The notes: generated by a model from the sequence alone, not told the origin. DNA of 64,000 nucleotides from Blasia pusilla (GCA_050084515.1 CM114274.1:16802001-16866000), one strand, 5' to 3'; positions 1 to 12,511 are shown, counted from the stretch's first letter. A program made the numbers and translations.

Positions 1-235
1 TCACCTCCTTGGCTCTTGACCTAGGAGTTCAAGGGCCACTTAGCAAAAATAGAAAGTTGATCATATACTCAAAATGGTACTTGCCTAAAATAGTAAGTTC
101 CTCAATATGTCTCCAAATGAGCCGATACGAAGGGGAAATCTGCTCTCTCAGGTTTCTCGGGGCCTCAGTAGGTCATCCTTGACCCACTGAGCCTGTCCTC
201 CACTACTCACAAAGGCGCTCTACTAGATCTCACCG
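1..235 (-). mobile_element. Ty3/gypsy LTR-type fragment
   Basis: Read on the minus strand, this stretch matches 21,890-22,150 on the plus strand. Shared blocks in the same order are gagatctagtagag, cctgagagagca, ggctcatttggag, aacttactatt and aagtggcccttgaa. At 21.9 kb the same sequence lies downstream of gypsy integrase remains, so it is probably the LTR or 3' end of that family. It is truncated by the window edge. It ends next to a LINE fragment, so the region is nested. Confidence 0.6.
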
Positions 236-545
236 GTCTTTCCTAAAAGACGTGACAATTTAAAAGTGAATATAGAGTTTTGTAAGGTACTTTTACTCTC
301 TTTTAAGAGAGTAGAAGCAAAGTCTCCAAGCTTCATACCTTCACTTTCACATTCCTTCAACCACTTTTCAAAGTCGTCTATCAAAATTCCAAAGAGAGTA
401 AAGAAGAGAGGACAACCTTGAATGACTCCAATAGTACTCAAGATCTCTTAAGTTCGTGAATCTTTGATTTTGGCCCATACCGATTCATACAATGTAGTCA
501 CAGTAGCAAGGAGATTTTGTGGACACATGCCACTGAAATATCATT
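223..545 (-). pseudogene. LINE reverse-transcriptase fragment
   Basis: The minus-strand translation shows a non-LTR reverse-transcriptase segment. A stretch resembling the thumb-side 'LYESVWAKIKDSRT' block is followed, after an in-frame TAA, by GVIQGCPLFFTLFGILIDD, the conserved QGCPLSPTLF motif of LINE-type RTs. Homology fades at about 545, where the upstream catalytic palm motifs should be, so the copy is truncated at both ends and carries at least one stop. It belongs to the same broad class as the fragment at 43.2-44.2 kb. It is a dead relic. Confidence 0.75.
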
Positions 546-1149
546 ACACTCACTATTGAGTTTTCTGAGGTTGGGCATACATTACTATTCCCCCTAAAGC
601 TCAACCTAGATCTCCAACTAACCAAATGCAATGTTGGGAGTCTCAATCTTCTTTTGGGTTTAGGACCACAAGCAACGGCCCGTGGTGTATTATGTATACT
701 AAGAATGGGGCGCGCAAAGACCAGAGAACTCCAAAAATATTTAGACATGGGTGCATTCTCTTTTCCTACCCACTTCTTACCTATTATGGAGATTTTGCAT
801 TTGGCCATGTTCCAAGTTGTGAGTTAGGATATTGTTCAAAATGCACCTCAAGGATAGTCGACGAGCTCCGGCTTGGATGAGCAACAGTAGGCCATAGGTC
901 AAGGCTCAAGGACAAGGCTCCCTAGAGGATGATTTTCCCTTTGAGTAACTTGGCACTCGAGATGCACAACTACTTCTTTGATCCTACCTCATTCGTTGGA
1001 TTTCGGCACCCAATTTATGTCTTCCGCTCATAAAGCTCAAGGTGGGAGTCTCTTCATGTGTCTAGCAAAGAGGAGTAGAGGTGGGACCCTATGAAGCTTT
1101 TCCCTTGCATGAAACATAGGGTTATTAAAGGAGAGACTTTGACATGCAA
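546..1149. other. No gene recognised
   Basis: Short open frames on both strands (for example 626-880 plus and 485-808 minus) overlap each other and show no recognisable domain. The stretch lies between a LINE fragment and a Helitron, so it is probably decayed transposon DNA. Confidence 0.4.
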
Positions 1150-1329
1150 CTAGCTAGTGCTTATGCGATGCACGATTGTATAATTTTGAATTACCCATCC
1201 TAAGTGTACAATGGAATTTGAGCGATCCTATTGGCTTCGACAACAAGAGATTATGTTGGATAAAAAGGACATGTGTCGAAAGGAGAGGTGATCTCAAAGT
1301 GAATAGGCACTCTCCAATAATAATATAGA
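1150..1329 (-). mobile_element. Short non-autonomous Helitron (180 bp)
   Basis: On the minus strand the element begins TCTATATTATTATTGGAG and ends CACTAGCTAG. It is flanked by A on the 5' side and T on the 3' side, the usual Helitron A^T insertion context. The sub-terminal GTGCATCGCATAAGCAC before CTAG can form a hairpin. There is no coding capacity. Its 5' 25 bp recur at 1458, 20,041 and 38,726, and its interior is related to 12.68-12.86 kb. Confidence 0.75.
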
Positions 1330-1457
1330 TTGCCATGCGGGCTCACCCTCACACCCTATGATTGTGTCATTGCCTTGGTTGGGAAATCCTTTCTACCACC
1401 CGTTTTCAGGCAAATGTAGTCATATTCAAGTCACGATTGCTTGCGGTTTGCTCGCCA

Positions 1458-1630
1458 TCTATATTAATATTGGAGAATACCTTTTTTATTTGCAAACACT
1501 TCTATGCTTGACATGTGGCAAGCGGGCACCAAGAAAAATTTTCTTATTGTACGGGTAGCAAGAAAAAATATTTATGTGCAACATGATTAGTATTCACTCC
1601 CATGCATGGCACGCGCTTCACACTAGCTAG
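1458..1630 (+). mobile_element. Short non-autonomous Helitron (173 bp)
   Basis: It starts TCTATATTAATATTGGAGAA after an A and ends CACTAGCTAG before a T. The 3' end carries the family block ACATGATTAGT followed by a CACTCCCATGCA stem region, as in the copies at 1877 and 38,613. It encodes no protein. A second CACTAGCTA occurs at 1646-1655, perhaps a decayed extra terminus. Confidence 0.7.
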
Positions 1631-1876
1631 TATATTTGGCTTCACACTAGCTACTAATCGTTATAGGAAGCCAAATCCATCTTAGATGGGATTACCCTCC
1701 CTCCAAGTAAAATGTAACATTTGTGTGTTCTTAGTGAAGAATCCTAAGGAAAATGTACTTGAAAGAGCGTTTGTAATCCAAAGTTATGGGATACACTCAA
1801 AATAAAAATTACCATTTGTATGTCTTCCGTGGAGAATCCTAAAGATGTATGTAAAACCCCACTTGAGAAAAGGGAA

Positions 1877-1985
1877 TCTATATTATTATGATGTGGAAAG
1901 TGTTTGTCAAGTGAAAAAAAAAAAATTTATTCTACGAGCATTAAAAAAACCCTTCACTCCCATGCACGGGGAGTGAAGGGACTAG
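1877..1985 (+). mobile_element. Minimal Helitron (109 bp) with perfect 3' hairpin
   Basis: It starts TCTATATTATTATGATG after A1876 and ends CTAG before T1986. A perfect 12-bp stem (arms 1950-1961 and 1969-1980, loop ATGCACG) lies directly before ACTAG. This meets the structural rules for Helitron ends: 5'-TC, 3'-CTRR, a hairpin a few bases inside, and A^T insertion. At 109 bp it is close to two termini joined together and must depend on a partner for movement. Confidence 0.8.
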
Positions 1986-3684
1986 TCAAAAGATATGTAC
2001 AATCCAAAAGATGTCGAAAGAGATGTCGTCCTGTTATAAGAACATGCATGGAATTATCGGAGACGAATCGGCGTGCTGGAGACACGAGGACGTGAGTGCT
2101 CCAGCTCTATACACTTCTACTCTCTCTGTTCGTCACTTTATTTGTTGGCGAGATGACTCACCTCCTCCGGGAGGTGGAATAGAAAGGTGAGCAGAGTAGA
2201 ATACATCCCATTTTGCCACGGAAAATTCCGTGCAGACTGTTCGTCTTGGATCGAGGTGCACGACTTTTCAACGACGATTCGTCGACTTCCCCACCTAGGA
2301 AGCCGGACACCAATTGATGCACGCCCTCAACAACCCTTCGCATGTGTGTCTGATTCTAGGTGACTCATGAGGACGTCCTACTGACGTTGCGAACTAGTCA
2401 CACTCCTCATCGGGACAGTGGCATAAGGCAATGGAACAATGTGACGCCATCTCTTTTGATTGCTCTCGCATCTTAAAGTCTTGTCAACTGTTCCCTCAGT
2501 TCCCAGAAAACCTTTGCAGCCTGCTCTTCAACCAAACTATGTCTGACATGCTGTTGGTGAACCGCGTGAAGTGTGGGAACCGTTTCGATTGCTCTCATTT
2601 AGTTTAAATCATATGAACTGCCTACCTCCACATTTCTTCGAAAACCTTTCCGGCTTGCTCTTCGACCAGAGTAGGTCAGTCATGCTGGTTAAAAATCACG
2701 AGAACCATGGAAATTGATTGGCGGGATCAGAGGGAAACGGTAGTGCTGTCCGACTTATTGGGATACCACACTTTTTGAAGTGGCTTGTGTCCATCACAGA
2801 ATCCTGTTCATGGTAATAGGATATAATTTAATGGACTAATTCTTCATTGTGACGAGAGTAATGCGTGATGTTGTTCAAAAGAGTCTTTACTTCGTTGTCG
2901 GGAAACCTTCGTTTCTTGGAGAAAGAGAAAAAAGACGATCGGACACTCAAAAATTATGGTCTGTACTTCGGATCGAGAAAGCTAGTTTCGTACATTATTG
3001 TGTGTCTACTTCCCAACAGAGGAGAGAGGATTCAAACCGATGAAACAAATTCCTGGCTTGGACTTGAGCAGAGACGTGCACCTGAAGCATTCCCGTCTAC
3101 CTCGCTGCACCGACTACACAGGACACGTACTGGAACTCCATAATATTAGTGGTCAGCTTCACCTTAGCTCTATGTCCTTTAGGGCTGCCGGATTGGACGA
3201 GAGGCTGCTAAGTGACTTTCTGGTGTCCAGATTTGGAGTGACGCAGTATTGGAAGAGAGCCTTAGATTTTTTCTCCTGGGATCCAAATTCAGCTGTGTGC
3301 GACTAAATATCGATCTCATGAGCGAGTGGCACGGCCCAGCAGCACAAGCGTTGTCCATCATAGTAAGTATATGTCCTCTGGCTAACATCTACTCCAAAGC
3401 ACCTCGCAAATAGTTATTTTTAACTTGGGATATTGACGTAACTCAAGTTCCTAAGTTTCAACCCTCCCTCCTTGATAGCTTGACAGCAGCGGGGAGGGTC
3501 ATCAACAAATTTGAAAAGTAAATTAATTGAGAAAGAATTGCGAATGGGTTCATAGTGACCGTATAGTGGGAACCCATCACCATATCTCAAAATTCCACCA
3601 CAAACTGGACTGGTACACTCGTCATCATCACATCAAGCCTCACAGAACAATCGAAAATAATGATGACCTCGGTCAAAAATCTGG
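1986..3684. other. Intergenic, no gene recognised
   Basis: Only short overlapping frames are present (1904-2095, 2849-3043, 2865-3143 and 2998-3306 plus; 2158-2343 minus). None shows a family signature. The one structured item is the degenerate direct repeat listed separately. The right end is downstream of the ZNF830 stop codon and includes its 3' flank. Confidence 0.4.
2507..2725 (+). repeat. Degenerate direct repeat, period about 133 bp
   Basis: GAAAACCTTTGCAGCCTGCT (from 2507) and GAAAACCTTTCCGGCTTGCT (from 2640) begin two related copies. Both continue with a 'ctcttc(a/g)acca' block and an 'atgctggt' block, and end in a GATTG block. This is an old, diverged tandem duplication with no coding evidence. 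Confidence 0.55.
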
Positions 3685-6388
3685 TTACAAATGCTTGGCT
3701 CTCCAATCCACGAAGAGATTATCCTCCTCATCCTCCTCATCAGTGTCATCGCTAGATTCATCACCGGACTCATCTATTTTGGCTTGAAGGACTCTTGCCC
3801 TCTCAGCTGCTGCAACCTTCTCTTGCTGACGTTGTTTAATCAGTTCTATCCTTTGAAATAAGGTTCTGCCATTATCAAGAAAAACAAGCTCTCATCAAAC
3901 ATCTCACAACTCTAGACATTACCTCCAATGTTACAAATGTGATGTAAGAGAATTGACACATCACATCGAGTACATGAACTGATACAAGATAGAAGGGACA
4001 GTAAGCAGCCCTCTCATAGCTAAGAATTACTCGTGACAGGATCATTCTTGTAGACTGTGTGATACAGTGAGGGGCAAACCTTTGCTCTAATTGCTCCCTC
4101 TCCTCTCTTTCTTCTGCGGCTTCGAACTGCGCAGGAACACAGATCTTCAAGTAAGGCAAAGAATGTGCCAGGGTAACATTTCTTCAATCCGGCTCAACAA
4201 AACAGCTGGATGAGTCGGATTATGGTATACCTCTTCCTCCTCTTGCCTGTAGTCAACTTCCTCAATATTATCCTTGATAGACTTTTGGAATTCCTTCCAC
4301 TCATCTCTGTGAGACCATTCAATCACACCAACACTGGAAGATTAGTAAATGGTTCAACCACACTCAAAGACTCATACAAAAATTGACCCCAAAGGATATG
4401 AAGAACAGCACCATATACAAGAGGGTAAACTCTACAGGAGCGAAAAAAACTCGATTAAAACCAGAGCACAACCAAACTTTTCCTTACAACCGAGCTGTGC
4501 GGAAAACAAGCCAGACAGGCAGAATCAAGTGATCATGGTAGTAACGAACTTACTGGATATCAAGTTTTGGAGGCTCCAGCCCTCGAGCTCGATGGTCAGC
4601 ATCTACACTGTCAAAGAATCCTTCAGGCAGGGCACTCTTGCCACCTCCAGATGTCTCTGACGTTAGAGAGTCATCAGACGTCAAACCGACAGATGGAGGT
4701 GGCACTACACTTGATGGTTGAACACTCTGGTTTCCATTCTTGGATGCCTGTACATGATGAGATTTACTGTTCTCAACCTTTTTGTTGGGTGCAGACTTGG
4801 CAGGATCAACCTGGCTAACTGCAAATACATGTCGATATTACATCAGAACCTGCTCTTTTAAATCTTGTCGCAGTCCTGTGGCTGTGACAATCTGTTGTGC
4901 CAACAGTCCTTCACAGCAATATTTCTATGGCTGTTGATAACTGCTCTAGTTCTACTAGTTCAAGAGATAACAGTAACTACTTCACAAAGATCCCTCTATA
5001 TCAGGGAGTTTCTCACGCATCCAGATTAATACCCAAGTTAGTAACTTCTTTCTTTCGTTTCTACTAGAGCCAACTCACAGATTAAAAAAAACATTAAAAT
5101 ACGAAGCTCAAACAGAGAAAGTACACAGTGTACACCAGCAATTGAACCACACCTTCTGATTTAAGAAAGTAATTTTTGAATTTAAAAATTCATGTCTTCC
5201 ATAGGTACGACCAGATGTTGGTAAAAGAAGTCAATTCCTAAATCACAAAAACTGGACAAAGCAGATTCCTTCCCACGTGAGTAGGGTTAGGGTTATGAAG
5301 CAATATTTTGGAGTGTACATTCAAACCTGTCTTCGGACGTTTTGTCTCAGTTGCATCAAAGAAATCATCAGGAAGGGTTGAGGAGGGGCGAGCCAAAGAA
5401 GGAGCGTTAGCAGCACTAGCTCTGGGTAGTTCACTCCCTTTTGGAGCCGAGATTGCTGCTGCTTTGGCCTTGAGGTCATCAACAGCCTGTTCTTGTCACA
5501 ATTGAACCAAAAACACCAAGTAAGCACTCCTAAACAAAAACACCAAATTCTTATGTCCTAGTCTTATAATTGACTTTCAGGTCCAGTTTGAACGTGACAG
5601 CATTCGCCTCACTATCTCAAGAATCCTGACAGGAGTGCTAAACTAAAAGTGCACAATTTGATCTCTTTAAACAGTTGAAACTTATAGGATGGTTAAGCAC
5701 GAGTTTAGACAGGATTTGATGGCACATACCACTTTGTGTTGGCGAGAAGCTAAATGAGCTGTCCAGAGAGACTCGGACTTAACTGCCACATTGCACACTT
5801 TACAACAAGGTTGTCCCACGTCATTGTACCTGTTGGCATAAGATGTCAATTGAACCCCATCTCCTGAGCGAATAACGGCTTTGGAGAGTATGTAGGACAA
5901 GAAATTTAAATGACTACCTGTGAAAATCCCCGCAACTATTGTGGCTGGTCGTCAGGAGAAAAGTGAGCTCTGGCGGTGCAAGAGCTCTTTGAAGTCTACA
6001 GTACAAGCAGCATTCGACAATACCATAATATTTGACGTAGAGGTCAGATTCGATGTATGTAATCTCTACTGCATAACGAAAACCCTAATTTCTAGACCAC
6101 TTACATCTTCTCGTCTTCTTGTTGCTCACTCTCTTCAGACGACCGTATCAATATACTTTGACGACATGCCATTCATTCATACAAAATCGAAGTGAAGTTC
6201 ATAAACCGGTGCGCTTGGGAGATCCCACTTTTTGCGACGTTCCGAATTGCTACTGTCTCAATTAGAGAGAAACCTGAACAGGGGACATGTAGAGAAGATA
6301 CTCACCGAACAAGAGGCGAATCAATTCTCTTCCCTCGTTTCTGAACTGCTTCTCGCATGCGGGATCGCATCGCCGCCTTGGAGTCCAT
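3685..6388 (-). CDS. ZNF830: ZNF830-type C2H2 zinc-finger protein, seven exons, complete
   Basis: Exons read on the minus strand: 6388-6306, 5829-5730, 5486-5327, 4818-4554, 4306-4231, 4126-4080, 3865-3685. All introns are GT-AG and the phases join into one 912-base frame (303 residues). The ATG at 6388 starts MDSKAAMRSRM and the conserved KRIDSPLVRYND follows at residues 20-31. A single zinc finger lies at residues 37-59 (C37, C40, H53, H59; CxxC-x12-H-x5-H). A low-complexity middle contains LPDDFFD and LPEGFFD motifs. The C-terminal half is a charged Glu/Arg/Lys coiled coil, then an acidic run ending in VDWRAKHL and the stop. This order is that of plant ZNF830/CCDC16 homologues, nuclear proteins tied to pre-mRNA splicing complexes and DNA-damage repair. 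Introns are short to moderate, except about 480-740 bases in the middle. No frame damage is seen, so it is probably functional. The 5' UTR start was not determined. Confidence 0.9.
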
Positions 6389-7880
6389 CTGGGACCGTCC
6401 GTATTCTTGACCTACTATTTCTCCACACTCTTTGTCCCTGCTACTTTCTCTATGATGCCTCGGCACTTCGCGTCCTCTCCCCTCACCCTGACAATGCGAT
6501 CTTGAACGACTCCAATCGTGTTGAAGATGTGAACTCAAGGACTTCTAATGCCGTACACGGCTCACTTTTCATTATTCTCAATCCTCGTCGTGCTTGCACA
6601 AGAGAATAAAACCCCTTAAACAGCTAATCCTACGATAAATCCTCGTCTTCATCCACGGAACCCTCCTTACCCAACGCACAAATATCGAAGGGCAGATTCC
6701 TCCTCAACTCGTTTGCCTATGTGGGACAGTCACATCATCATCATCAGAGAACAAAAAATTGTCAAAATCGCTTGTTAACGACTCTTAAAAAGGAGCTAAA
6801 ATGATCAAAAAGAGAGCATGTGTGAAGAAATATGTCTTCAATCAGGAGGAAGCTCGAAGTCCCAAGTAAGGTTAAGCACTAGGCGACCGGGACGAGCTGT
6901 GAAGAAAATGCTTGAGAGAACACGAATGGGAAATTACGCTGAATCATTGCAATTGCCATTTAATTTTCCAACAAATGAAACGTGGAAGCTGATGTCATGT
7001 GCTTCCTGTCTTGGTCCAAGAGAAAGGAATTTGGGCATAGTGCGCATTTGTGGTGAAAGCATGCTGAATTACAATTCTATACCTTTGAAAACGCAAATAG
7101 CCACTCGGTTCGAGATTGACACAATAAGAATGATCCCATGAATCAATACTCCTCCTGGAATTCAAAAACACCAGGCCGACCACAGGCCAGGGGAGGCCGG
7201 ACAGAAGAACCATAGAACGGAGTCAAGGGGGGAGCGGCGAGAAAAACTACGACGAGAAGCAAACCCCATTGTAGGAGTTCGCAAAACAATTTACGGGGGA
7301 ATTTTTTAAACCCCAGCTTTACAAATAACTTTTGGTCGATGACGACCAAAAAGACACAGCCATCGAGCTATACAGAGTTGAATTCAGAGTCCTTCCTCCC
7401 TCATTTACCTGCCGTGACCTACAACCTCTCGTAGACACCGCTGAATCCCAAATACTTCTACTTACATGTTTCCAGACCTCATTTGCTGTCAGTGATACGA
7501 TCAACTGGATATACTCCTCTTCCCCGCTTGTGGCCCATTCATTCGACTCTTCTCTATGGCAGCACTTCATCAGCTTTGTCATGCGAAGACGTTTCCTTCT
7601 GCTCCTCCCTGCATTCCAATAATCCAATTTCTACGACCCTTCGCTCCGTTCAGCAATGGATCACGTCGTCTAGTTTCGAAATGTCTTCTTCGTACACTTC
7701 CCGTCCCGCTTCTGACGGGACACGCGCTCAATCGGGCGTCTCATAATGCCACGGGCCTCTGGAGTAACATGAAATCTGAAATACTCGACGTTCGAGGGGG
7801 AGGAATCACGAGAGTGTTGGAAAGAGGAAAAATAAAGGTGCACTCCAATAAAAACGAGTGATGGAAAACCCATCGGAAGT
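6389..7880. other. ZNF830 upstream region and unassigned ORFs
   Basis: The first part should hold the promoter and 5' UTR of the minus-strand ZNF830 gene; no clear TATA box was identified. Farther out are open frames with no recognised domain: 6818-7141 plus (107 residues), 7319-7627 minus (102 residues) and an overlapping 7332-7622 plus. I cannot tell which, if any, is real. The 7143-7300 stretch contains C-rich and G-rich runs but no clear gene. Confidence 0.35.
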
Positions 7881-10800
7881 ACAAAAGAGGGGGACTCAAA
7901 GAGTGAAAACCTGAAGGCCACAACGAAACTCACCAACAGCAGAGACAATATCAGCAACAACAAGAGAGCTATGACTACTACTAAGTGGGCCTCTAGCGCC
8001 GGCGTCTCCCGCAGCCTGAGCCCGCCGCAAAAGCCCATTAGCCTGGGCACGCTGCAACGCTATGGAGACCCGCTGCCTACAATAGAGAATCGCAGTAGCT
8101 AAGGACAACCCATTTCTCGAGTGAAGATGATGGGCGTAGTCCGTAAGGAACGAGTTGAACGTCTCCCCCATAGCCCCATACATTTCTATGGCCAGGGGGA
8201 TGAAGATGTGTCCCTCGTGAAGTCGACTGTAGATATGTGTCTTCTTTACTGCCGGCGCCGTCGCCGCCGCTCCTTGTAGCATTCACCCTTGGGCCACCAC
8301 TTGGGCTCGCACTGCCTCCCGCGTAGGATCTGTGACTACCACGTCTGCCGCCACCACCTCAGCCTCTCGTGTCATGTAGAGATCAGCACGAATAAGGGAA
8401 TCCCGCATGGAGTAGTGCCTCTCTCTCTGCACATGGAAGCCACTCTCCCGAGCAATCGAACATGATATCCCGCCTTTGCATCGTGAGTGGCTATCCTCTC
8501 ACCCCAAATGGACAAGTGTGCCAAATGCACACCAAGTGGATCTAGGCTCCGCGACACTCATGAAGTGTGTCGAACCAACCACCGATGGTTGGGGAGGCCC
8601 AAAAGCGGAACCATCATCGTGGTATAGGTAAGTGGTGCGATCACGGAAAGCTGGAGAAGGGCGCGCCCCTACCCATGAGCTTGCCCCTTTCGGAGCAAGA
8701 GCGAATCACGGGCCCTAACCTCCATGGGGATATTCCCATCGGACATAGTGCCTCTAAAAACTGCCTCAAAGTGGGCTTCCATCAAGGAAGATTGGAGCCC
8801 AGGCCCGACCGGGAGGTAACTAAGGAGGAGAAAGTGGGGAGAACGGCTCTGGCCTCAACTCAAGGGAATCTCTACAAGCTATGAGTGAAGACTGAAGTGG
8901 GAAAGAGCCATCTGAACTGGGAGACGTAGTGTAGAAGGAGCGGTCTATCTCTAACCAAAAATCGGGAGCAAAGGAGGGTGCCACTATGGCCCAACTCCCT
9001 AAAAAAACGGAGGGCGCCACTAACTCGGTCCAGAGAAGACCTACTCCACCAAAAGAAATCGGCCAAGAGGCCTGTCTACGATCTAACTCCCCCCATGGGG
9101 CACTCTAAGGAGCCGGGTCCTAGAAGATCCCCAAACACCTACATGAGCTTCCTATCAAAGGATCTATATAGGGAAGAAAGGTGACTTGATGTCCAGACCG
9201 TTCTAGTGAGGTAACCAGGTCTACGAGCAAAACAAGAAGAGAGAATGCCAAAGGCGACTTGAGGGTCACCAATCCTTGTAAGATCATCAACGTGGAGAAG
9301 ATCCTCGGTAAAGAGCCGCATTTAAACTTCGATACAAAGTCCTGGCTCCCGAGCGGGACTCCCAAGACTCTAAGCCCTCCGACAAGTTGCAAGAAGCCGT
9401 CGGGTAAATGTAGATCATCACGTAGGCCTGATGGAGACCAAGCCTTGCACTTTCCCACCTTCACCGCCAAGCCGACACGTGCCAACTGTGCTGAAAAGTG
9501 CTCGAATGCAGGGACAACCAGATCTCCAGGACCAACAATATGAGTATCATGTGCCGGCCGAAGGGAACATGCAACCCGGGAAAGCCTCCACCGTAGAAAG
9601 AACCGCTCAATGAATGAGCCACAAGAAACAACGCGCCACCCGGAGGGTCACCCCGACAAGTCCCGTAGCGAGACTCCAAGACCGTGACCTCCTCCTCGAA
9701 TCGACCATGGTGGAAATAGAGGGCCGAAGGGGCCCCATAGAAAGCTGCACAAAGGGAATGAGGCTCGCCATGGGGCCACCGCGTCCCTCAACTCTGTGAA
9801 TATAGTAGCCGAGATATCTTTGAGTTGAAGGCGTTCTCCACGTCCACTTGGAGAACCACCCACTGGATGTACATTTAGACAAGCCCTCAAACCTAAGGCA
9901 ACCGTCTCACATCCGGTGGCGTGGCAACTCCAAACTCATGCAGACTCAGATGTGACTCGAAAGCCTCACAGAATTGCAAAGCGAGAGTACGACTCACCAA
10001 CCGCAAGAGCACCTCACCTATGGCAATCGGACGGATACCACCACCCTCCTTCGACAATGCCAAAAGTCGCCCCGCCCCTAATACTTGGGCCACTGCTGTT
10101 GGCACTCTCCCCTGAGCTAGGTGAGAGGCAACCTCAAGCAACTCGGAGAAGCCGCTAGCGGTGTCCTCGGAAGGAAAGCAATCACGAAGGTGTTCATACA
10201 TCATACCAGACAAACCTCCGGCCGCAATCCTCGGAGAAGGTCCGAGTGCCCGTGCAAAGAGGGACGGGTCCAGGCATATAGTCGTGTCAGGATGGAAGTC
10301 ACGTGCAAAAGTTGGAATGTCAACCGCTGGACGAGGATGTAGCCTCCGGAGGGCATCGATGGTAACAGCTGAAGAAGGAGCCATGTCCATCGGGCGAAGA
10401 GCACGTGCAGCTCGCCCCAGTGTCCTACATCGTCGCAACCTGGCTGCTCCAAGATCGTCCGCCGGGAAACCAGGTGAACTACTAACTTTGGCGAATGCCA
10501 CAAACTCACTGTGTAGAGACTCCCAATCACCTCCTCGAAAGCGTCTCAGACGTGCCACAACCTCTCTATGACCAGCCTTCCCTCCCCGAGTGTAACGAAG
10601 ACACCATCGTGGAAGGAGAAGTAGTAGGTACCAAGAGAGCTCATCCATAGGATCAAGAGCGATCCTAGCTAGGGGAAGGAGGAATGCGTGGCGGAGGTCA
10701 TCCCGAATAGCATGGGGGATCCTATGAAACAACCTCGGGCAGGGAAAATGGGTCTCAAAGAGACCTATAATGCTGCCCTGGTGGGACCTCAACCACTCCC

Positions 10801-11040
10801 ATGCCTCAGGAGGGGGCGATGATGTGGGAAGCACCGGAGAGCATCCATGGTCGACAGGAGGGACCACCCATCCAAATCTATCAAAGTCATGATGTTTAGC
10901 CGCTAAGTGGTTCCGAATTCCTGAACGAGTGAAGAATTGGGGACAACATGGGCATTTAGTATCCCGACTAGACGACCCACGGGTCCCCACACGGGGAGCC
11001 GATGCGAGTCGAGGCATGGATGCAACTCACCAAGAAGAGG
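7880..11040 (-). mobile_element. Decayed zinc-finger non-LTR retrotransposon (LINE)
   Basis: Minus-strand translations in shifting frames give one reverse-transcriptase ORF in order: an N-terminal CCHH finger and long linker (9893-11017), a middle block with the GDPPGGALF motif (9461-9679), the post-palm VGLAVKVGKCKAWSP block (9120-9485), and C-terminal pieces (8372-8557 and 7896-8282, with IPLAIEMYGAMGETFNSFL). The order matches the RT-bearing elements with an N-terminal zinc finger found in algae, bryophytes and other eukaryotes. Several frameshifts and stops show that it is dead. No poly(A) tail or target-site duplication could be identified. I leave the clade open. Confidence 0.75.
9893..11017 (-). 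pseudogene. Zinc-finger reverse transcriptase, N-terminal 374 residues
   Basis: This is the longest intact frame of the LINE. A CCHH finger lies near residues 22-42 (KCPCCPQFF, then HLAAKHH). A roughly 200-residue Arg/Leu-rich linker follows, then the start of the RT domain with GGLSGMMYEHLRDCF and GGGIRPIAIGEVLLRLVSR, the RT motif in which an incoming template is positioned. The frame is lost about 30 residues after EFGVATPP, before the catalytic aspartates. In a shifted frame at about 9,550 the expected ADD catalytic triplet reads AHD, so activity would be lost even if the frames were joined. Codon use is GC-rich compared with the AT-rich surroundings. Confidence 0.75.
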
Positions 11041-12511
11041 ACATGGCCCCCTCCAATAAAATCGTGCGACAATCCCCCGCCAATAACTGTCCTATCATCC
11101 CCATTCGAACGAGCGGTCCTGGCAAACAACTCTCTTCCCGTCCACGGTAATGCTCCCTCTAACATAAACTCTCACCTACCGACATCACCTAGGACTTCTA
11201 GTCCCAACCCCCTCCCAAAAATGAACTCATGAATACCTAGAGTTGCTAAGAGTGTGAAAAGATCATGGGCCAATCGAGATAAAATACATGAGAAGAAAAG
11301 TGTATGTACCAGAGGGGTAACAAATACAAACGTGAATCGAACCAAAATGAGAAGCACATACGACAAATACGACAAACAAGGAAGGACTTGGGAAAGGAGG
11401 GAAAGGGTGGGTGAATAGAGGACGTTACCTTGGGAAATTTCTCCAAATGACAATAAGCAAAGCCCTAATACTCACATTTGGAACCCTAATATGAACCAAA
11501 TTCTAAAAAGATGAATAAAAATAAAAATACTTCATGCCATGCATCACGGTCCAGATCAAAACGAAGCCCTCGTCACGCTTTCCGTTTCAATATGTAACAT
11601 GTCCCTTCTCTTCCCCGGCGCCCACCGTTCTTCCTCCCGCCGTCCCCGTCCATGCCTCCCGCCGTCCCCGCCCAAACTACGTCCGTCCCGAGTCCACAAG
11701 GAAAGGCACACGATAGGGCACCAACCATAACACTTCCGGATTAACCCACTACCCCGCATAGAGTGGTCTTTGACACCCCTTTGAGGAAAAGAGGCGCAAC
11801 GGATCTCCCAATCGTGAGAAAGGCTATATAGAAAAGAAAGCATTCAGTGTACGCAAAACAGTATTATGTGAGGTATTTAAACTAGTTTGTTCCCCATGTA
11901 AGTGCGGCTATGGGGCAACTAGCATCACGTCACAATGGATGCTATAGAAGAGAAAACCTTTAAAAAAAAATTTAAGGGGGAAATGTCGTAGGTGAAGTAA
12001 TATATAGGAGAAGAATCAAAACATAAAAGGTGAACTCAAGCGAAAGAAAGAGTGAAACCACACTCACGATATGTGAACTCAATCTAAAAAGAGAGTGAAG
12101 AAATGAATAGGCAACACCACACTCAAGGAAAGTATTAAAAAAATGAATGAAAAGGTTACGAAAATTTAGGAAGAGAGTAGACAAAAAGCAGAAAGAGAGA
12201 AAGCATGCATAAAAGGGCCACGGGGGAATCCGTTGGAAATACAAAAGAGGGGGAACTACAAGAGTCGAGTACATGAAAAGGAATGAAGAGGTAATACGAA
12301 GAGTAAAATTGGAAGAAGACGTACTAACATATGGAGGCACGAACCAAGCAAGGAGTGAACTCTACTACTATGAGTGGAAGTAAACCAAATGCAAGAGGGA
12401 GTACAAAGAAACCTAGCATGCAAAGTTTATATCAAGAATGGGTCCTAGTTAGTAAAATGAACTATCATCAATAAAATTGAGTGTTATTGGGAAGTTGGGT
12501 GATAAGTACAA
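11041..12511. other. No gene recognised
   Basis: The 5' flank of the LINE runs into progressively AT-rich DNA. Minus-strand frames at 11,172-11,453 and 11,972-12,340 are low-complexity Leu/Phe/Ser translations of purine-rich DNA without domain signals. A short block, ACAAAAGAGGGGGA, occurs at both about 7,884 and about 12,242 in similar context, hinting at a shared repeat flanking the LINE. Confidence 0.4.
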
